Source: Cryptomeria japonica (taxonomy: Eukaryota > Streptophyta > Pinopsida > Cupressales > Cupressaceae). Taken from it: DNA of 64,000 nucleotides. The DNA is taken from positions 654,926,920-654,990,919 of the forward strand of contig NC_081405.1 of the NCBI RefSeq assembly GCF_030272615.1. The letters are read 5' to 3'. A model generated the notes under the pieces. That model was not told where the DNA came from and ran no database searches. It saw only the letters and a program-made list of their open reading frames with translations. The position numbers and the translations under genes are program-made. This document shows, in pieces, positions 33,093 to 44,454 of this stretch (positions are counted from its first letter, which is position 1; each line of letters opens with the position of its first letter).

Positions 33093-34463
33093 TGATATCA
33101 ATTGAACCGGTAATAGTATTCTTGTTACTGTTGATATTGTTGTTTTTGATATTGGCTAGTAACCGATAAGAAGAGCTTTGTGGAAGATGTTGTGAATAGG
33201 TATGTAAATTTTGTGAATTGAACCGGTGAACCGGTGTAAAGGGTTAAACCTTTCTATGCATTGTAACCGGTAAACCCTATCGGCTGATAAATCCTAACTG
33301 ATCAAGTTTGATGGTTTATTATCTAATGAGTGGTAATGATGAAGACATGTGTGATCATTGTATGAGGATAAATTTAAATTGTTTTGGCACATTTTCTTAA
33401 TGTCTAGGGAAGGAGCAAAGTGGATTGCATTTAATGCACAACGTGTGATGAGTTACAAAGTCCAATGGAGCGGCGATCATGGAGTGGTTGGAATTTTCTT
33501 GAAGAATGTGAAGAGATTGTCATGATTTCTAATGATCAAGATTGAACTGACTTGTTTTTAATCTCAATGATGACAATTAGGTTTTTGTTGTGTTACCAAC
33601 CTAATTGATTTCTATTTAAGGTCGATGAAGTTGTTGTAAAGGTGGTTGGCAAGATTGATGAAAGCCCGTTGAGTGTGTAGTTGCCTAACTAGTGAATGGA
33701 TCTGCACTTTGAGTGAAGGCAAATTGAAGCTTAAAAGGATCTGAGCAAGCAAATACAGTGCTACTCAGATAGATCAAGAAAACTTGTTGTTTTCTAAAAA
33801 TTACAGCATAAGTACAATCCCTTAACCGAGTAAGCTCTAACAAGCTTGGTTACTCATTATATCCTCTAACAAGGTGTTCCATTAGCTTGGATTCTTAAAT
33901 CCTCTAGTGAGGTTACTCCTAACAAGGTATTGTGCTTTTCATCAAGGCATATTTGTAAATCCGTTAACCGGGTGATTCCTAATCGAAATTCGTTCTTAAC
34001 AGGACTTACTGTAAAGCTTTAACAAGATTGGCTCCCTACAGGGTGAACTTCGAAAGAGTTCAGATAGCTAGCCTTGTGAGTCTCATCTCATTGTGGTTTT
34101 TACCTATTTGGGTTTTCCACGTATAAACATTTGTGTCAAGTGGTGAATGCTTTTGTGGATGTGATCTTATTTGTTTATTTGGTTAATCTCTAATAAGGCA
34201 TGTTAAGTAGAAGCATTGAAGATGAATATGTTGAGTTATGATTAAGAATTGCACAAGATTGAAGTTATTTACTATTAAAGTTGTCATAACAGTTAAACTG
34301 GTTGATGTTAAGCATTCTCATGGATATTGATCTTGATTGAGATATGTTTACTTTGTTTGACTGAACTTGAGTTTGGAAACTTTGTATCAGTTTTTCAATA
34401 TACTGATTCACCCCCCCGTCTCGATATTCTACCGGATACTTATTATTTCATCATACCATCACA
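33093..34463 (+). mobile_element. 1.37-kb solo-LTR-like insertion in Copia-2
   Basis: The insertion starts TGATATCAATTGAACCGG and ends ATACCATCACA, giving TG...CA ends. It is flanked by GTCAT (33,088-33,092) and TTCAT (34,464-34,468), a five-base duplication with one mismatch. Removing it rejoins the Copia-2 reading frame (MIVIAT...). It has no coding domain. CCGGT-rich sequence and a C-run (ATTCACCCCCCC) near its right end resemble the LTRs of Copia-3, so it is probably a solo LTR of a related Copia family. It arose by recombination between two LTRs of a once complete element. Confidence 0.8.
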
Positions 34464-34468
34464 TTCAT

Positions 34469-34900
34469 TGCAACTTTGGCTACTCATGTAGGTAATGATG
34501 CATGGATAATTGACACAAGTGCATCTTTTCATACGACTTCCAATAAATATTTATTTTTTGAATATGAAGAATTTAATGGAGGCAAGGTGTACTTGGGTGA
34601 TGATTCACATTTAAACAATGTTGGTCAAGATAAAGCTAGGATCAGGTTTCCTGATGGTAGAATAAAAAGGATTAGCTGTGTGTTGCATATCCCTGGTTTA
34701 AAATGAAATTTATTATTGTGACCAAATTGATAGATGCGAGTGTGCAGGTAGTCTCTTCTGGTGCAGGATGTAAGATGATTAAGGGTGCTATGGTGATTTC
34801 TAGAGGTGTCAAGTTTGACACTTTGTATAAACTAGAGGCATACACTGTTGAGTCTAATAGAACTTCAATTAAAAGTAAACTATGGATACTTTTCTAGAAG
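34469..34900 (+). pseudogene. Copia-2 protease and pre-integrase remnant
   Basis: The frame contains WIIDTSASFH, corresponding to the aspartic protease string W-x-DSGAS-x-H with the Gly changed to Ala, then VLHIPGLK, the end of the protease domain. A stop after GLK (34,704) and a second open piece to about 34,897 (GAMVISRG, LYKLEA) give the pre-integrase part. Catalytic Asp is still present, but the protein cannot be completed. Confidence 0.8.
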
Positions 34901-34979
34901 ATATGAGGGTTTCACCTTCAAGAGATGGACATGGCTTTTGGGTACCTAATGGTGCTATTTCTTCATAAATAAATTTACT

Positions 34980-35850
34980 TGAAACAAAGACAATGTTTTG
35001 GCACCAGAGACTTGGCCAGATTAGAGAAAAGGGTATGAGGATCTTGAAAAATATTAACCTTGTTGAAGGTTTTAATGATTGTAATCTTGACTTTGATTTT
35101 TGTGAGCATTGAATTTATGGAAAATAAAACCGCGTTCAGTTTTACTCGAGTTCTCATAAATCTTGTGGTGTTTTGGATTTTATTCATTCTGATGTGTTTG
35201 GTCCTGTAGATGTTCCTTTGATTGGAAAATCCACATATTATGTTTCATTTATTGATTATTTTAGTAGAAGGGAATGGGTATAGTTTTTAAAGAGTAAATC
35301 TGAAGTTTTCAATCATTTTAAAGAATTTAAATAAATGGTTGAGTTGTAGACTAGAAAGAAAATTAAATAATTGAGGACTGATAATGACAGTGAATTTTTC
35401 TCTAATGATTTTAATAAATTATGTAAAGACTGTGGTATTAACAAAAAAAAGACAACTTCGTATTCTCCACAGTAGAATGGAGCTGCAGAAAGAATAAACA
35501 AGAGATTGGTGGAGAAGGCTAGGAGTATGTTGAGTGGTACTGGTCTAGAATAAAAGTTTTGGGCTGAAGCTATTGCCACTGCTTGTTACTTGATTAACAG
35601 GTCTCCTTCATCAGCTCTGGTTGATAAAACACCTATGGAAGCATGGTCAGTTCACAAGCCTTCATTGAGACATCTTAGAGTTTTTGGTTGCGAGGCAAAT
35701 GCACATGTGCCAAAGGAGAAGCAACCAAAGTTGGAGAACAAGGTTGTGAAATGTATCTTCATCAGATACAGTTATAGTGTGAAAGGAGACAAGCTTTGGG
35801 ACCCTATTGCACAAAAGGTAATTCATAATAGAATTGTTATTTTTAGATAA
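34980..35850 (+). pseudogene. Copia-2 integrase remnant
   Basis: In frame with stops, I read HSDVFGPV, FIDYFSRREWV (first Asp), LRTDNDSEFFSN (second Asp; the usual GGEF is DSEF) and SPQ-stop-NGAAERIN (catalytic Glu; the stop is CAG to TAG). The C-terminal part, 35,590-35,850, is INRSPSSAL ... HLRVFGCEA, a hallmark of Copia integrase. At least six stops are present. Confidence 0.85.
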
Positions 35851-36089
35851 ATTAGGTCTCCTTCTGTTACATTGCAGCCAGAACAAACTAAATAGAAAGA
35901 CGTGATTCAATTCCCCTCTACACCTAAAAGAGTTGAATCGAGACGACTTGATAGGCAATAAGTTGAGGACAACTCATCTAGCTCCGAATCTTCAGAAGAG
36001 GAGGAAAAACCTCCAACTCATGTTTTTCAAAGGTCTACAAGACATAGACAACCACCTTAAAGGTATTCACTTGATGATTGGAGATGTAT

Positions 36090-36481
36090 TTTTTCTTTGA
36101 ATACTAATGTGGATGAGCCTAGATTTATAGAAGAGGCATTAGATATAAATGATTCAGAATCCTAGAAGATTTCTATGGAAGAAGAAATGAGAGCTTTGAA
36201 AAAGAATGATACATGGGATCTTGTACCATTTCTTGAAGGATGAAAGTCTATTGGTTACAAATGGGTGTTCAAGAAAAAGATTGGTGCAGATGGAAGCATT
36301 GAGAAGTATAAAGCAAGCTGGTTGCAAAAGGCTACTCTTAGGTTGAGGGTGTTGATTATGGTGAGATATTTTCTCCTGTTACAAAAATGACATCCATTAG
36401 ATTTTTGCTTTCTATAGCCGCTACTTATGATTTAGAGGTTGAACAAATGGATGTGAAAACTACTTTCCTTCATGGTGATTT
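36090..36481 (+). pseudogene. Copia-2 reverse transcriptase, N-terminal part
   Basis: Reads MRALKKNDTWDLV, then GYKWVFKKKIGADG, and EQMDVKTTFLHGDF at the right end, where the sequence is broken by the 4.96-kb insertion. The MDVKTAFLHGDL motif is exactly the break point. The downstream part resumes at 41,438. Confidence 0.85.
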
Positions 36482-39400
36482 TGTAGAGCCCCTCCCCAAT
36501 CAAGCTCTGGTTAACTTAGTTGACCAAGGTTGACCATATTAATAAATGCAAAAATTCAAAAGGATGAGCTATCTTAGATGGATAGATTAGCGAGAAAAGT
36601 AATTAAACCAGGTTATGAAGCATTTTACCTTGTGGTGCACATTTTGATGTGTTATGGATTTAGATCTTATAGGATCCACTAATTTGATAATCTTCTTATG
36701 ACGTATGCCATCTATATCTGAATTTGCAGGACTTTATTATGATGTTAGAAATTATGATGCATGCCTTATGAAGGGTTGGAATTTAAGTGGATTATGATAA
36801 TTGCTTTATATGGATCATATTGTTTTATGGTAAATTGATTTATATGATGTCCATTGTATGCAAAGTGATTGATTTATATTCTTATTTATGTGGTTAATAT
36901 TATATGAGGCTATTGGAAAGTACTAATGTGTAATTGAGATGCGTAGGAAAATTATCCATGTGACCATGGAAACATTATGGAGAATCAAGCCTAGGCCTAT
37001 GTACGTTCGTAAAACCAGGGGTTGTCTATTTGGAGAGACAACACCCTGTATGTATCATATTTTATTCGTAAATGTAAATGACTACATGTGTGTTAAATTA
37101 TAATTATTTATTTGTGTGAATTCTACAAGAGACAATTGCCATGTGTGTATCAGTGATGTGGAATTATTTTGTAGTGTCACTTGACACATATGTTGTATGT
37201 TGTGTTGGCATTGGCATGTCATCTTTTAGAGAGATTTTTTTTTTTTAATTGATATATTTCCAAATTATCCTTGAAGGTTCCAAGAAATATAGGATAGTGA
37301 GCCATTAGGAGGGTCAACTCAGAGTTGACCCGTAGGTAAACTTTAGGTGGACTTTCAAAGGGTTAAACCAACTCCTAGAACCAGTTTTGGAGCATTTTTA
37401 TTGGGCCTCATGGGGTACCTATGGGTGAAGGCCAAATTTGGCCATGTGTCCTTCCCCTAGGACTTGTTTAACCTCCCAAAAAAGTGGGTTTTCGTCTTTA
37501 GGAGTGCCATCCTTGGGTAGATAACCTTCTTGGTATGTGTCATTCCTCTTCCCCATTACATTCTTCTTCTTGAGGTGCCTTGGTTAGGGAGTGTGTAAGA
37601 CCTAGGGAAGACCAACTAATGGGAGCCTCTCACTCTATCCAAGAGGTTGGAAAGAGTGGGAGAAGCCTTCTTAGGAAAGAGATTGAGACTTAGTGAGTTA
37701 ATCACCAACTCTCCATCTTTGGAGACGAGATTCTTGCAGTTTTGAAACAAGTTTTGGAAGATAATTTTTGGCTAAGGGTTGAAAGAGAGAAGTGTGGATT
37801 TGGGTAGCTCTACTCCAAGCTATCCCTTGTAAACCCTTGGCAGAATTAAGGTTGGCTTAACCTCTTTCTTTCTAGGTTATAATTTTGCTTTGAAAGATTG
37901 CTTGAGTTTGGTTATTTTCTTCCTTTATGTTTTATTGATGAAGAAATATGTGGTCTTTCAATTGTTAGCATTAAGCATTTTTCTTGTGTTCTGGGAGTAT
38001 CCAAAGCCACATTACCCTTGGGAGGGCAAGGTGGTCTTGGGGGTGGAAGGTGTTTGATAGCCTTAGAGTGAGAGTCTCTCTTTAAGAGAGTGATCTCAAG
38101 GGTTTGTTTATGTGACCCTTGCTGCATAGTTTTGTTTATGCATTTGGGGTTCATAAGGGGAGAAATTATGGCATGTATGCCTTGGGGGTCATAAGGATGT
38201 TGGGTCAAGATGGATTTGTGATGTGTTCTTGGTTGCCATGAGATGGCTTGTGAACTACTATCTTGATGGACTTATGTTGTGTTCTTGGTTGCCATGAGTT
38301 GGCTGGTGATCTACTATATGGCAGTTCTTCTCAAGGTACTTGGTCCACTTCCACCTATGTAAACATCACATTATGTGATGAAGTTCAGCCTTGGGATGGG
38401 AATGTGTTTGTTGTGAGCTTTTCCTTGCTTGTTTTTGTATTGATTGAGTGTAACTCGTCTAGGTCTTGGTTCTCCAAGCTCGGGGGTGGCTTCTAGTAAG
38501 CCTAGGCTAGGAGGTGAGCTCTCCATGGTCACAACCTTAAGGTTTTGTATTGCAAGTTGTTTTGGGAAGGGATTGAAGGAAAAGCTTGGAAATGGTCTTG
38601 CAGATTTTATTTTAGTTGGAGAAGTGAAAGAGGAGAGTCTTATGTTGTATTTATTTTGAAAGAGAAATGTATTATTTTATTTAATTCCTCATTATTAGGA
38701 ATGAGAGACTAGCTGGTTATTTCACCCATTGTAAAAGTGGACATATTGTACTCAGATTTTTCTTATAAGAAATGTATTACTTGTTAAGTTGATATTGCAA
38801 GATGTGGTTAAGAGGATGTTAGAGGAACTAATAGCCCTACATTTTTAATATTTCGAAGTGTTTTCTAGAATAGATTAATGCTATCATTTGGTTATCTCTG
38901 TCATTTATTTAACAAAAAAAAATATAGAAAGTAAAATGGAGATATTATGAATTAGAAAAGCTAGAATGTTGGTAAGATAAAAGTAAATATTTAGTCCTAG
39001 TGATTTATTTATTCCGAATACAAATATGGTTAAACAAACTTTAGAAGTATAACAATTTTTGCATTGTACATATTGATAATGTTTTTAAGTATTTTCTAGA
39101 CTAATTTAATGCTACTGAAAGTTTTATTTACTTCTGTCATTTACTCAAAAAAAAATGCAGAAAATAAAAGTAGATAAAATAATATTTCCCTATAGTTAAC
39201 TCTTAGAGATTTAAAATGAAAAGAGATTCATTAGATCAAGCCTACAATATTCTACTTTAATGTTCTTATGAAAAGACTATTGTATTCTTATCAAAAAGCA
39301 TTTTACTTTAAACCCATTTTAAAGAAATGATAAAATAGATAACTATTGCATTGCTATTTAATTTTGTCTTTTGACAGTCACTATTTTTATGATGATATCC

Positions 39401-39823
39401 CTACATATTGAAAAGTTAGAGAAACATTGCATGCATTTAAATAATCATAATGAAACATATAGATATACAATATATGTCTCTACATGCATTATTCCTCCTA
39501 TCTGCAAGTTAAGTAAATAAAAACAAAAAATAATAATAATGGGGTTAGTCCCACCTCCTTTCATTTTTATCAGTCCAAATATGCATATACATGATAAGGG
39601 TTTATACATTTTAATCTACAAAATGAAATGTACATCTATTGAATGTTGTTGTTTTTTTTCCTTATCAGTTAGCCAATATTTTACATTCTTTTTATGTTGT
39701 TATATATATATAAAAGAAAAAATATATATAGAATAGATATTTATATATACCTATATATATATATATTATTTTAAAATTTTAACAAAAAAAAAACAATAAT
39801 ATTCAAAAAGCTAGGGCAACATG

Positions 39824-39994
39824 GCCACTGTGGGTATCCATAGTGGACGGAGCCGCATCCACCACTGTGGACAACCACAGTGGGCAATGTTGGTGCCACC
39901 ATTGTGGGTATCCACAGTGGGTGGTGCCCAGGGTCGCAACTATGGGTGACCATAGTGAGTGGCATGAGGCCACCACGGTGGGTATCCATAGTGG
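39824..39994. repeat. Array of five hairpin-forming units with CCAC/GTGG cores
   Basis: Five units near 39,824, 39,861, 39,897, 39,938 and 39,971 share the pattern CCAC-x-GTGGGTATCCAYAGTGG or a close variant, spaced about 33-41 bp apart. Each unit is itself an inverted repeat (CACTGTGG...CCACAGTG). The region is GC-rich in an AT-rich LTR. Both-strand open frames across it are a by-product of the repeat. Confidence 0.75.
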
Positions 39995-40116
39995 TGCCCT
40001 GCGGCCCCCTTTCGCCCCGCCATGGAACCTCATGCATCGCTCTCTACCATGGCCGCCTCCCCCACCACCATAGACCCTGCACCACACACACAAGCAATAA
40101 AAATAAAATAAAATAA

Positions 40117-40145
40117 TAAACCCTAACCCAATTTCGGGTTAGGGT
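40117..40145. repeat. Palindromic telomere-like motif
   Basis: AAACCCTAACCC, a short AATTTC spacer and GGGTTAGGGT face each other as inverted copies of the plant telomere word (TTTAGGG/CCCTAAA, 1-2 units each way). AAACCCTAGTTAGGGTT follows at about 40,209. Two short copies do not make an interstitial telomere; in LTRs such telo-boxes are also known as promoter motifs. Confidence 0.6.
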
Positions 40146-41437
40146 AAAGACAAAGGGATAGAAAAGAAAATTAGATGAGAGCTTATGGATTTAAAAAAAA
40201 AAAAAGCAAACCCTAGTTAGGGTTATTTAAGAGGATATTAATAAAATAAGTAATAAGGGAGGGGGGAAAGATTGCTTTTCAAAATTCGAATTGGGCTATC
40301 CTCATTTGGTTAAATTTTAAATATTTTATTTGAGATTGACTTTTGTATTAGGAAATAAATTGTATCCAATCATTTTATTTTCCATCTTATGGGTAGGATG
40401 TGATTGGAAAGGATATTAAAGAAAGATTTAAATAGTATGTTTATCTAAATTAAGTCAAAAAAAGGGAGTATTTCTAATCTCAATATTTATTAAATTTAGG
40501 GAGTGATTAATTTATAGAGAAATAATGTACTCTTTGGAGTAAATGTATTAAAGGAGTTTATTGATTGGTTTTCGTAAAATTTAAAGATCAAATTTAAAAT
40601 CTAGAGGTAATTTAAATGTTGAGTATTAAATATTTAATACCTAATGATTGGAGGATTAATATATATTGCAATATGATTTAAGTTATATAAATACTTTTTA
40701 GAAATTTTAGTGATATTTATGGAAGAATTTAAATTAGGTTATTAAATGTTTAATTTAAGGGGATATTGTAGTGGCGTAATATATTTGCTCTAAATTAAAA
40801 TAAATTAATGGGTTAAATCTTACAAACCTTGTTATCCCCGAGTGGAGACTTTTATCAGATAATTCAGTTATCATAATGGTGCTCGACACTTCAAATTTAT
40901 TTATTCAATTAGATAATATTAATACATTGAATTTGTAATAATATTGAATTAATAGATTTAAGAATTAATTAAGTTATAAAGGAAGAGGCTATAATACCAA
41001 GGTATTGGGGAATGCTTGATATACCTCTACCTGGATGAATAATTATTGAATCGAGTAATTATATTCATGATTGTATAGTAGAGGTTGATCTAATTAAGTA
41101 TTACCTTTCGCATCTAAAATAAAAGAGACATTTGAGTGAATTTATTATCGTCCTTATAAAATGAATTTATTCCGCTTGATAATAGGAGTTATCGTAATTG
41201 TTACGTAAGTAATAATCTAATTGTAACGTCTAAGAGTTATATCGAAAACTAAGGCCTCCAGTTGAATTTTTATTTCGTCGTCTCTTTAGAAACCCATTTT
41301 AATATCAATTAAGGTTTTGTTGGAACAACTTGTTAAGTTGTAAAAACTAATTAAGCATAGGATGCATGTATTTAAGTGTTTAAAAAAAATAAAAAAATTT
41401 GTAGTTGTGTTTTTGCCCAAAAAGTTTGGGCATGACA

Positions 41438-42120
41438 GATTTGGAGGAGGATATTTATATGACATAGCCATAGAACTATGTGGTGAAATGAAAAAGTAAT
41501 TTGGTCTCTAAATTAAATAAATCTTTGTATGGCCTCAAACAGAGTAGTAGGATGTGGTACCAGAAATTTGATACATATGTGTTGAGTTTGGGAATTGAGC
41601 ATTCTAAATCAGATCACTATGTTTATTATAAATGTGATGGTGATCATTTCCTATACATTGCATTGTATGTTGATGATATGTTATTTATTGGTATAGGAAA
41701 AGATATGATTTCATAACTAAAGTCTCCGCTAGCTACTAAATTTGAAATGAAAGATCTTGGTGCTACAAAGTACATTCTTGGGATGGAAATTAGAAGAGGT
41801 AGAGTGAATAGAAAGCTATGGCTAGGCCAGAGTAAGTATGTGAATTTAGTTTTGTGAAAGTTCAACATGCAGGATTGGAGACCATTATGTGTTCCTTTTT
41901 GCAATTGGAACAAAATTATCTACTTCAGATTGTCCTACATCCCCATCGGAGATGGAAGACATGGGCAGAGTGCCTTACCAGAGTGCAGTTGGAAGTTTGA
42001 TGTATGCTATAGTTTGTACCAGACCAGACATTTCCCAAGCAGTGGGAGTTCTTTCTAGATATATGTCTAATCCTATAGAGTTCATTGGGATGCAGTCAAA
42101 AGAGTCTTCAAAAATTTGAA
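41438..42120 (+). pseudogene. Copia-2 reverse transcriptase, C-terminal part
   Basis: Resumes after the solo LTR with SKLNKSLYGLKQSSRMWYQKF at 41,501, then ALYVDDMLFIG at about 41,660: the YVDD catalytic box is intact. After a stop at 41,714, KFEMKDLGATKYILGM follows, and in other frames YQSAVGSLMYAIVCTRPDI near 41,985, the usual end of the Copia reverse transcriptase. Stops and two frame changes are present. Confidence 0.85.
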
Positions 42121-42149
42121 GGGTACCTCGAGGTATTATTTGTGTTAAC

Positions 42150-42650
42150 ATGGTAATTTTGTTGGAGACATGACTTCCCTTGATATTCTTGGTTATGTGA
42201 ATTCAAACTGGGCAGATGGTATTGATAGCAAAAGATCCACCAGTGTTTATGTGTTTACTTTATTTAGTGGTTAGTTGGACGAGTAACCAATAGGATGTGG
42301 TTGCTTTGTCCACTACTGAAGCAGAGTATAGGGCAGCTACTCATGCTTGTAAAGAAGCCACTTGGCTTAAGAGACCATGTTCAGATATTAGAATAAAATA
42401 AGGTACAGTGATAGTTTATTGCGATAGTCAAAGTGCGATATGCCTAGCTAAGAACCCGATATTTCATACCTAGACCACACATATTGATCTTCAGTATCCT
42501 TTTGTCAAAGATATGGTCAAAGATGGAAGGGTGAGTGTGGTTAAGGTAGAAAATTTTATGAATGTTGAAGATGCTTTAACTAAGGCTATGAGCACAAAGA
42601 AGTTCAGATGGTGTTCAGAGTCTATGGGCCTCATGGCCCCTAGCAATTGA
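42150..42650 (+). pseudogene. Copia-2 RNase H remnant
   Basis: Motifs in order: NSNWADG (RNase H Asp), STTEAEYRAATHACKEATWL, VIVYCDSQSAICLAKNP, THIDLQYPFVKD and ALTKAMSTKKFRWC, ending at TGA 42,648-42,650. The catalytic Asp/Glu positions are visible, but stops occur (for example after RIK, and after FHT). Confidence 0.85.
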
Positions 42651-42694
42651 TTTATTGTGTTGATACTCCCTTTTCTCTTGCAAGGTGTTTGACA

Positions 42695-42704
42695 AGTGGG
42701 AAAA
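42695..42704 (+). other. Copia-2 polypurine tract
   Basis: AGTGGGAAAA lies directly against the TG that opens the 3' LTR at 42,705. This is the expected plus-strand primer and confirms the 3' LTR boundary. Confidence 0.8.
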
Positions 42705-43611
42705 TGTCAGAAAAAATTGGTGTCTCAACCTTGCATTTACATGAGGTTACTATTTATATTAAGTTTTTGTTTGAGAACAAAATGGTGCAAAATTATTCTT
42801 GAAGCTTCCGGTTGGCTAGGTAAGCATTTTGATAAAGTTACATCGCAAGATCACAACTAGTTTTGAAGATATTAAAGTTTCCATTTTTGAGGGGTGTAAT
42901 GAAAGGTTTAAATTTAATTTTGAGGACTTTAGAGGCCCTGAAACACCCTGAAAAGTGGGTGTAAATGACATAGAGGTTTATGAGGAAATAGAGAACTTTG
43001 CAAGCTTTCCGATGCTTCAAACAGTTTGTCAATAGGACACGCAGTTCTCAAGTTATGGCCCCTAAAAGTTTGTACTCTTGAAATAGGAAATATTAAATGT
43101 ATCAGACACATAAATGAGCTGTGAAAGGGAGTGAAATGTGTTAATGTGCGTTTTAACACATCATAGGGCATCTAGAAGGGAGATAAGGTCGGCTCTACTT
43201 TATTGGGTGGTTTTAGCCCATGGTTTTGCAATACCACTTGACAATTTCTTGTATTGTATCTCCTATATATGAGGTGCATGAGATAGAGGTTGTGTGTAGG
43301 AGTCTTATGGAGATTAAGTTACCTCTGAGTCTTTGATTAGTGGTACTCCTGCGAAGAGATTTCTTTGTAAGTATATTGTAATCTGTTATTGATTACTGAA
43401 TAATATATTGAGTTTCTTTTGGAGTGTAGGGTTTTTCTCCCGAAAGGCTTTTCCCCACGTAAATCATTGTGCTGCTATGTTGTGGTATGCATGATATTTT
43501 GATTATTTCTATTAAGCTTCTGTAACTATTGTAACAATCTGTAAAAAATTTTGCATTATCCTCCTCTCAAGGTTAGTGTAGGAAGTTATTGCGCTACTTA
43601 ACTTCCTTACA
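42705..43611 (+). repeat. 3' LTR of Copia-2
   Basis: This 907-bp LTR starts TGTCAGAAAA and ends CTTCCTTACA, followed by the CACAA duplication. It lacks the inverted duplication of the 5' LTR. Confidence 0.9.
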
Positions 43612-43616
43612 CACAA

Positions 43617-44449
43617 CAGGCACTATGTTATGTTTTTTGCATTAAAAAGGACCACTTTTTGTGGCCCCCCTTTTTGAAGCCCTTAATCTCCACCATTTAA
43701 AAAATATATTAGTAATTAATAAAGGAAACTATAAATAATTTGACTCTTGTTCTTGTTGCATCTTCAAATTTGGAGTGTAACTATGTTCAATTTGTCATTG
43801 AAGTTTAGACTTTTCTGATTTTAGAAAAAAAAGTGGCATCTTAAGACCCCCTTTTGGTACCACAACTTGGTGCACACATACCCTTCTATAAAACCCTTAA
43901 AACCATCCATGCACAAAACTAACACCATGAACACATCACCATTTAACCCATGCTAGTAGAGAAATATGATGATTACATGGTAAACAAATGGAAGGAGTAT
44001 TGTGACTATGAAGATTGACTAAATGAAGTAATAATCAATAAGACAATGAATATAATAGTTTACCTCATTTCTATCCCATGTACTTGTTTGATGTCACCCC
44101 CAATGATATTCTCCCTCTAATTAGCCTAACAATTAACTTTCATCCAAATCAAATACACAAATATGATTATTACATTATATCATATTATTTAAAAATATAT
44201 GATTAAATAATCAAATAAATGTTTATTACAAGCTTAATCAAATTGATCAAATCATCTTATATTAGTCAAAGTGTATATAGTATCATATTTCATAATAAAA
44301 AATGAAAGGGAAAATGTATGTAAAATTCATCTAAATTTTCTTATTATTATGTTGACATAAGCAAAATACACTAATCCCAAAACCTTTTTAAATAGATGAA
44401 ATATATCTAAAGATTATCTTAAATTGTTCCTTAAGAAATAGTTAATTAC
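43617..44449. other. AT-rich spacer between Copia-2 and the gag-protease element
   Basis: No domain, RNA gene or repeat pair found. CTAGG at 44,450-44,454 is the left target duplication of the next element. Confidence 0.5.
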
Positions 44450-44454
44450 CTAGG

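Larger units (their letters stand above)
36482..41437 (+). mobile_element. 4.96-kb solo LTR, probably of a Ty3/Gypsy (Tekay-like) element
   Basis: Starts TGTAGAGCCCC and ends GGGCATGACA, with GATTT on both sides (36,477-36,481; 41,438-41,442), a perfect target duplication. No direct repeat pair or coding domain lies inside its 4,956 bp, so it is best read as one LTR left by LTR-LTR recombination. Plant Tekay/Del chromoviruses typically have long LTRs starting TGTAA-GCCCC and ending in GGGC-TGACA-like sequence. It contains an AT microsatellite (39,695-39,770), a hairpin-unit array (39,824-39,994) and telomere-like palindromic sequence at 40,120-40,145. Confidence 0.75.
31137..43611 (+). mobile_element. 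Copia-2, Ty1/Copia retrotransposon split by two nested insertions
   Basis: LTRs at 31,137-32,092 and 42,705-43,611 share GTCTCAACCTTGCATTTAC-type sequence from the start and end CTTCCTTACA. The flanks are CACAA on both sides (31,132-31,136; 43,612-43,616), a perfect target duplication. Coding order between them is gag, protease, integrase, reverse transcriptase, RNase H. The present length, 12,475 bp, falls to about 6.1 kb once the insertions at 33,093-34,463 and 36,482-41,437 and their duplicated target bases are subtracted. LTRs differ by about 10-12% in the stretch compared, and all domains carry stops, so this is an old, inactive copy. RNase H ending in KFRWC-x2-x-MGL suggests a Tork-like lineage. 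Confidence 0.92.

Noticed and set aside
39771-40116. Four overlapping 76-96-codon frames on both strands
   Set aside because: They are by-products of the hairpin array and GC-rich low-complexity DNA.
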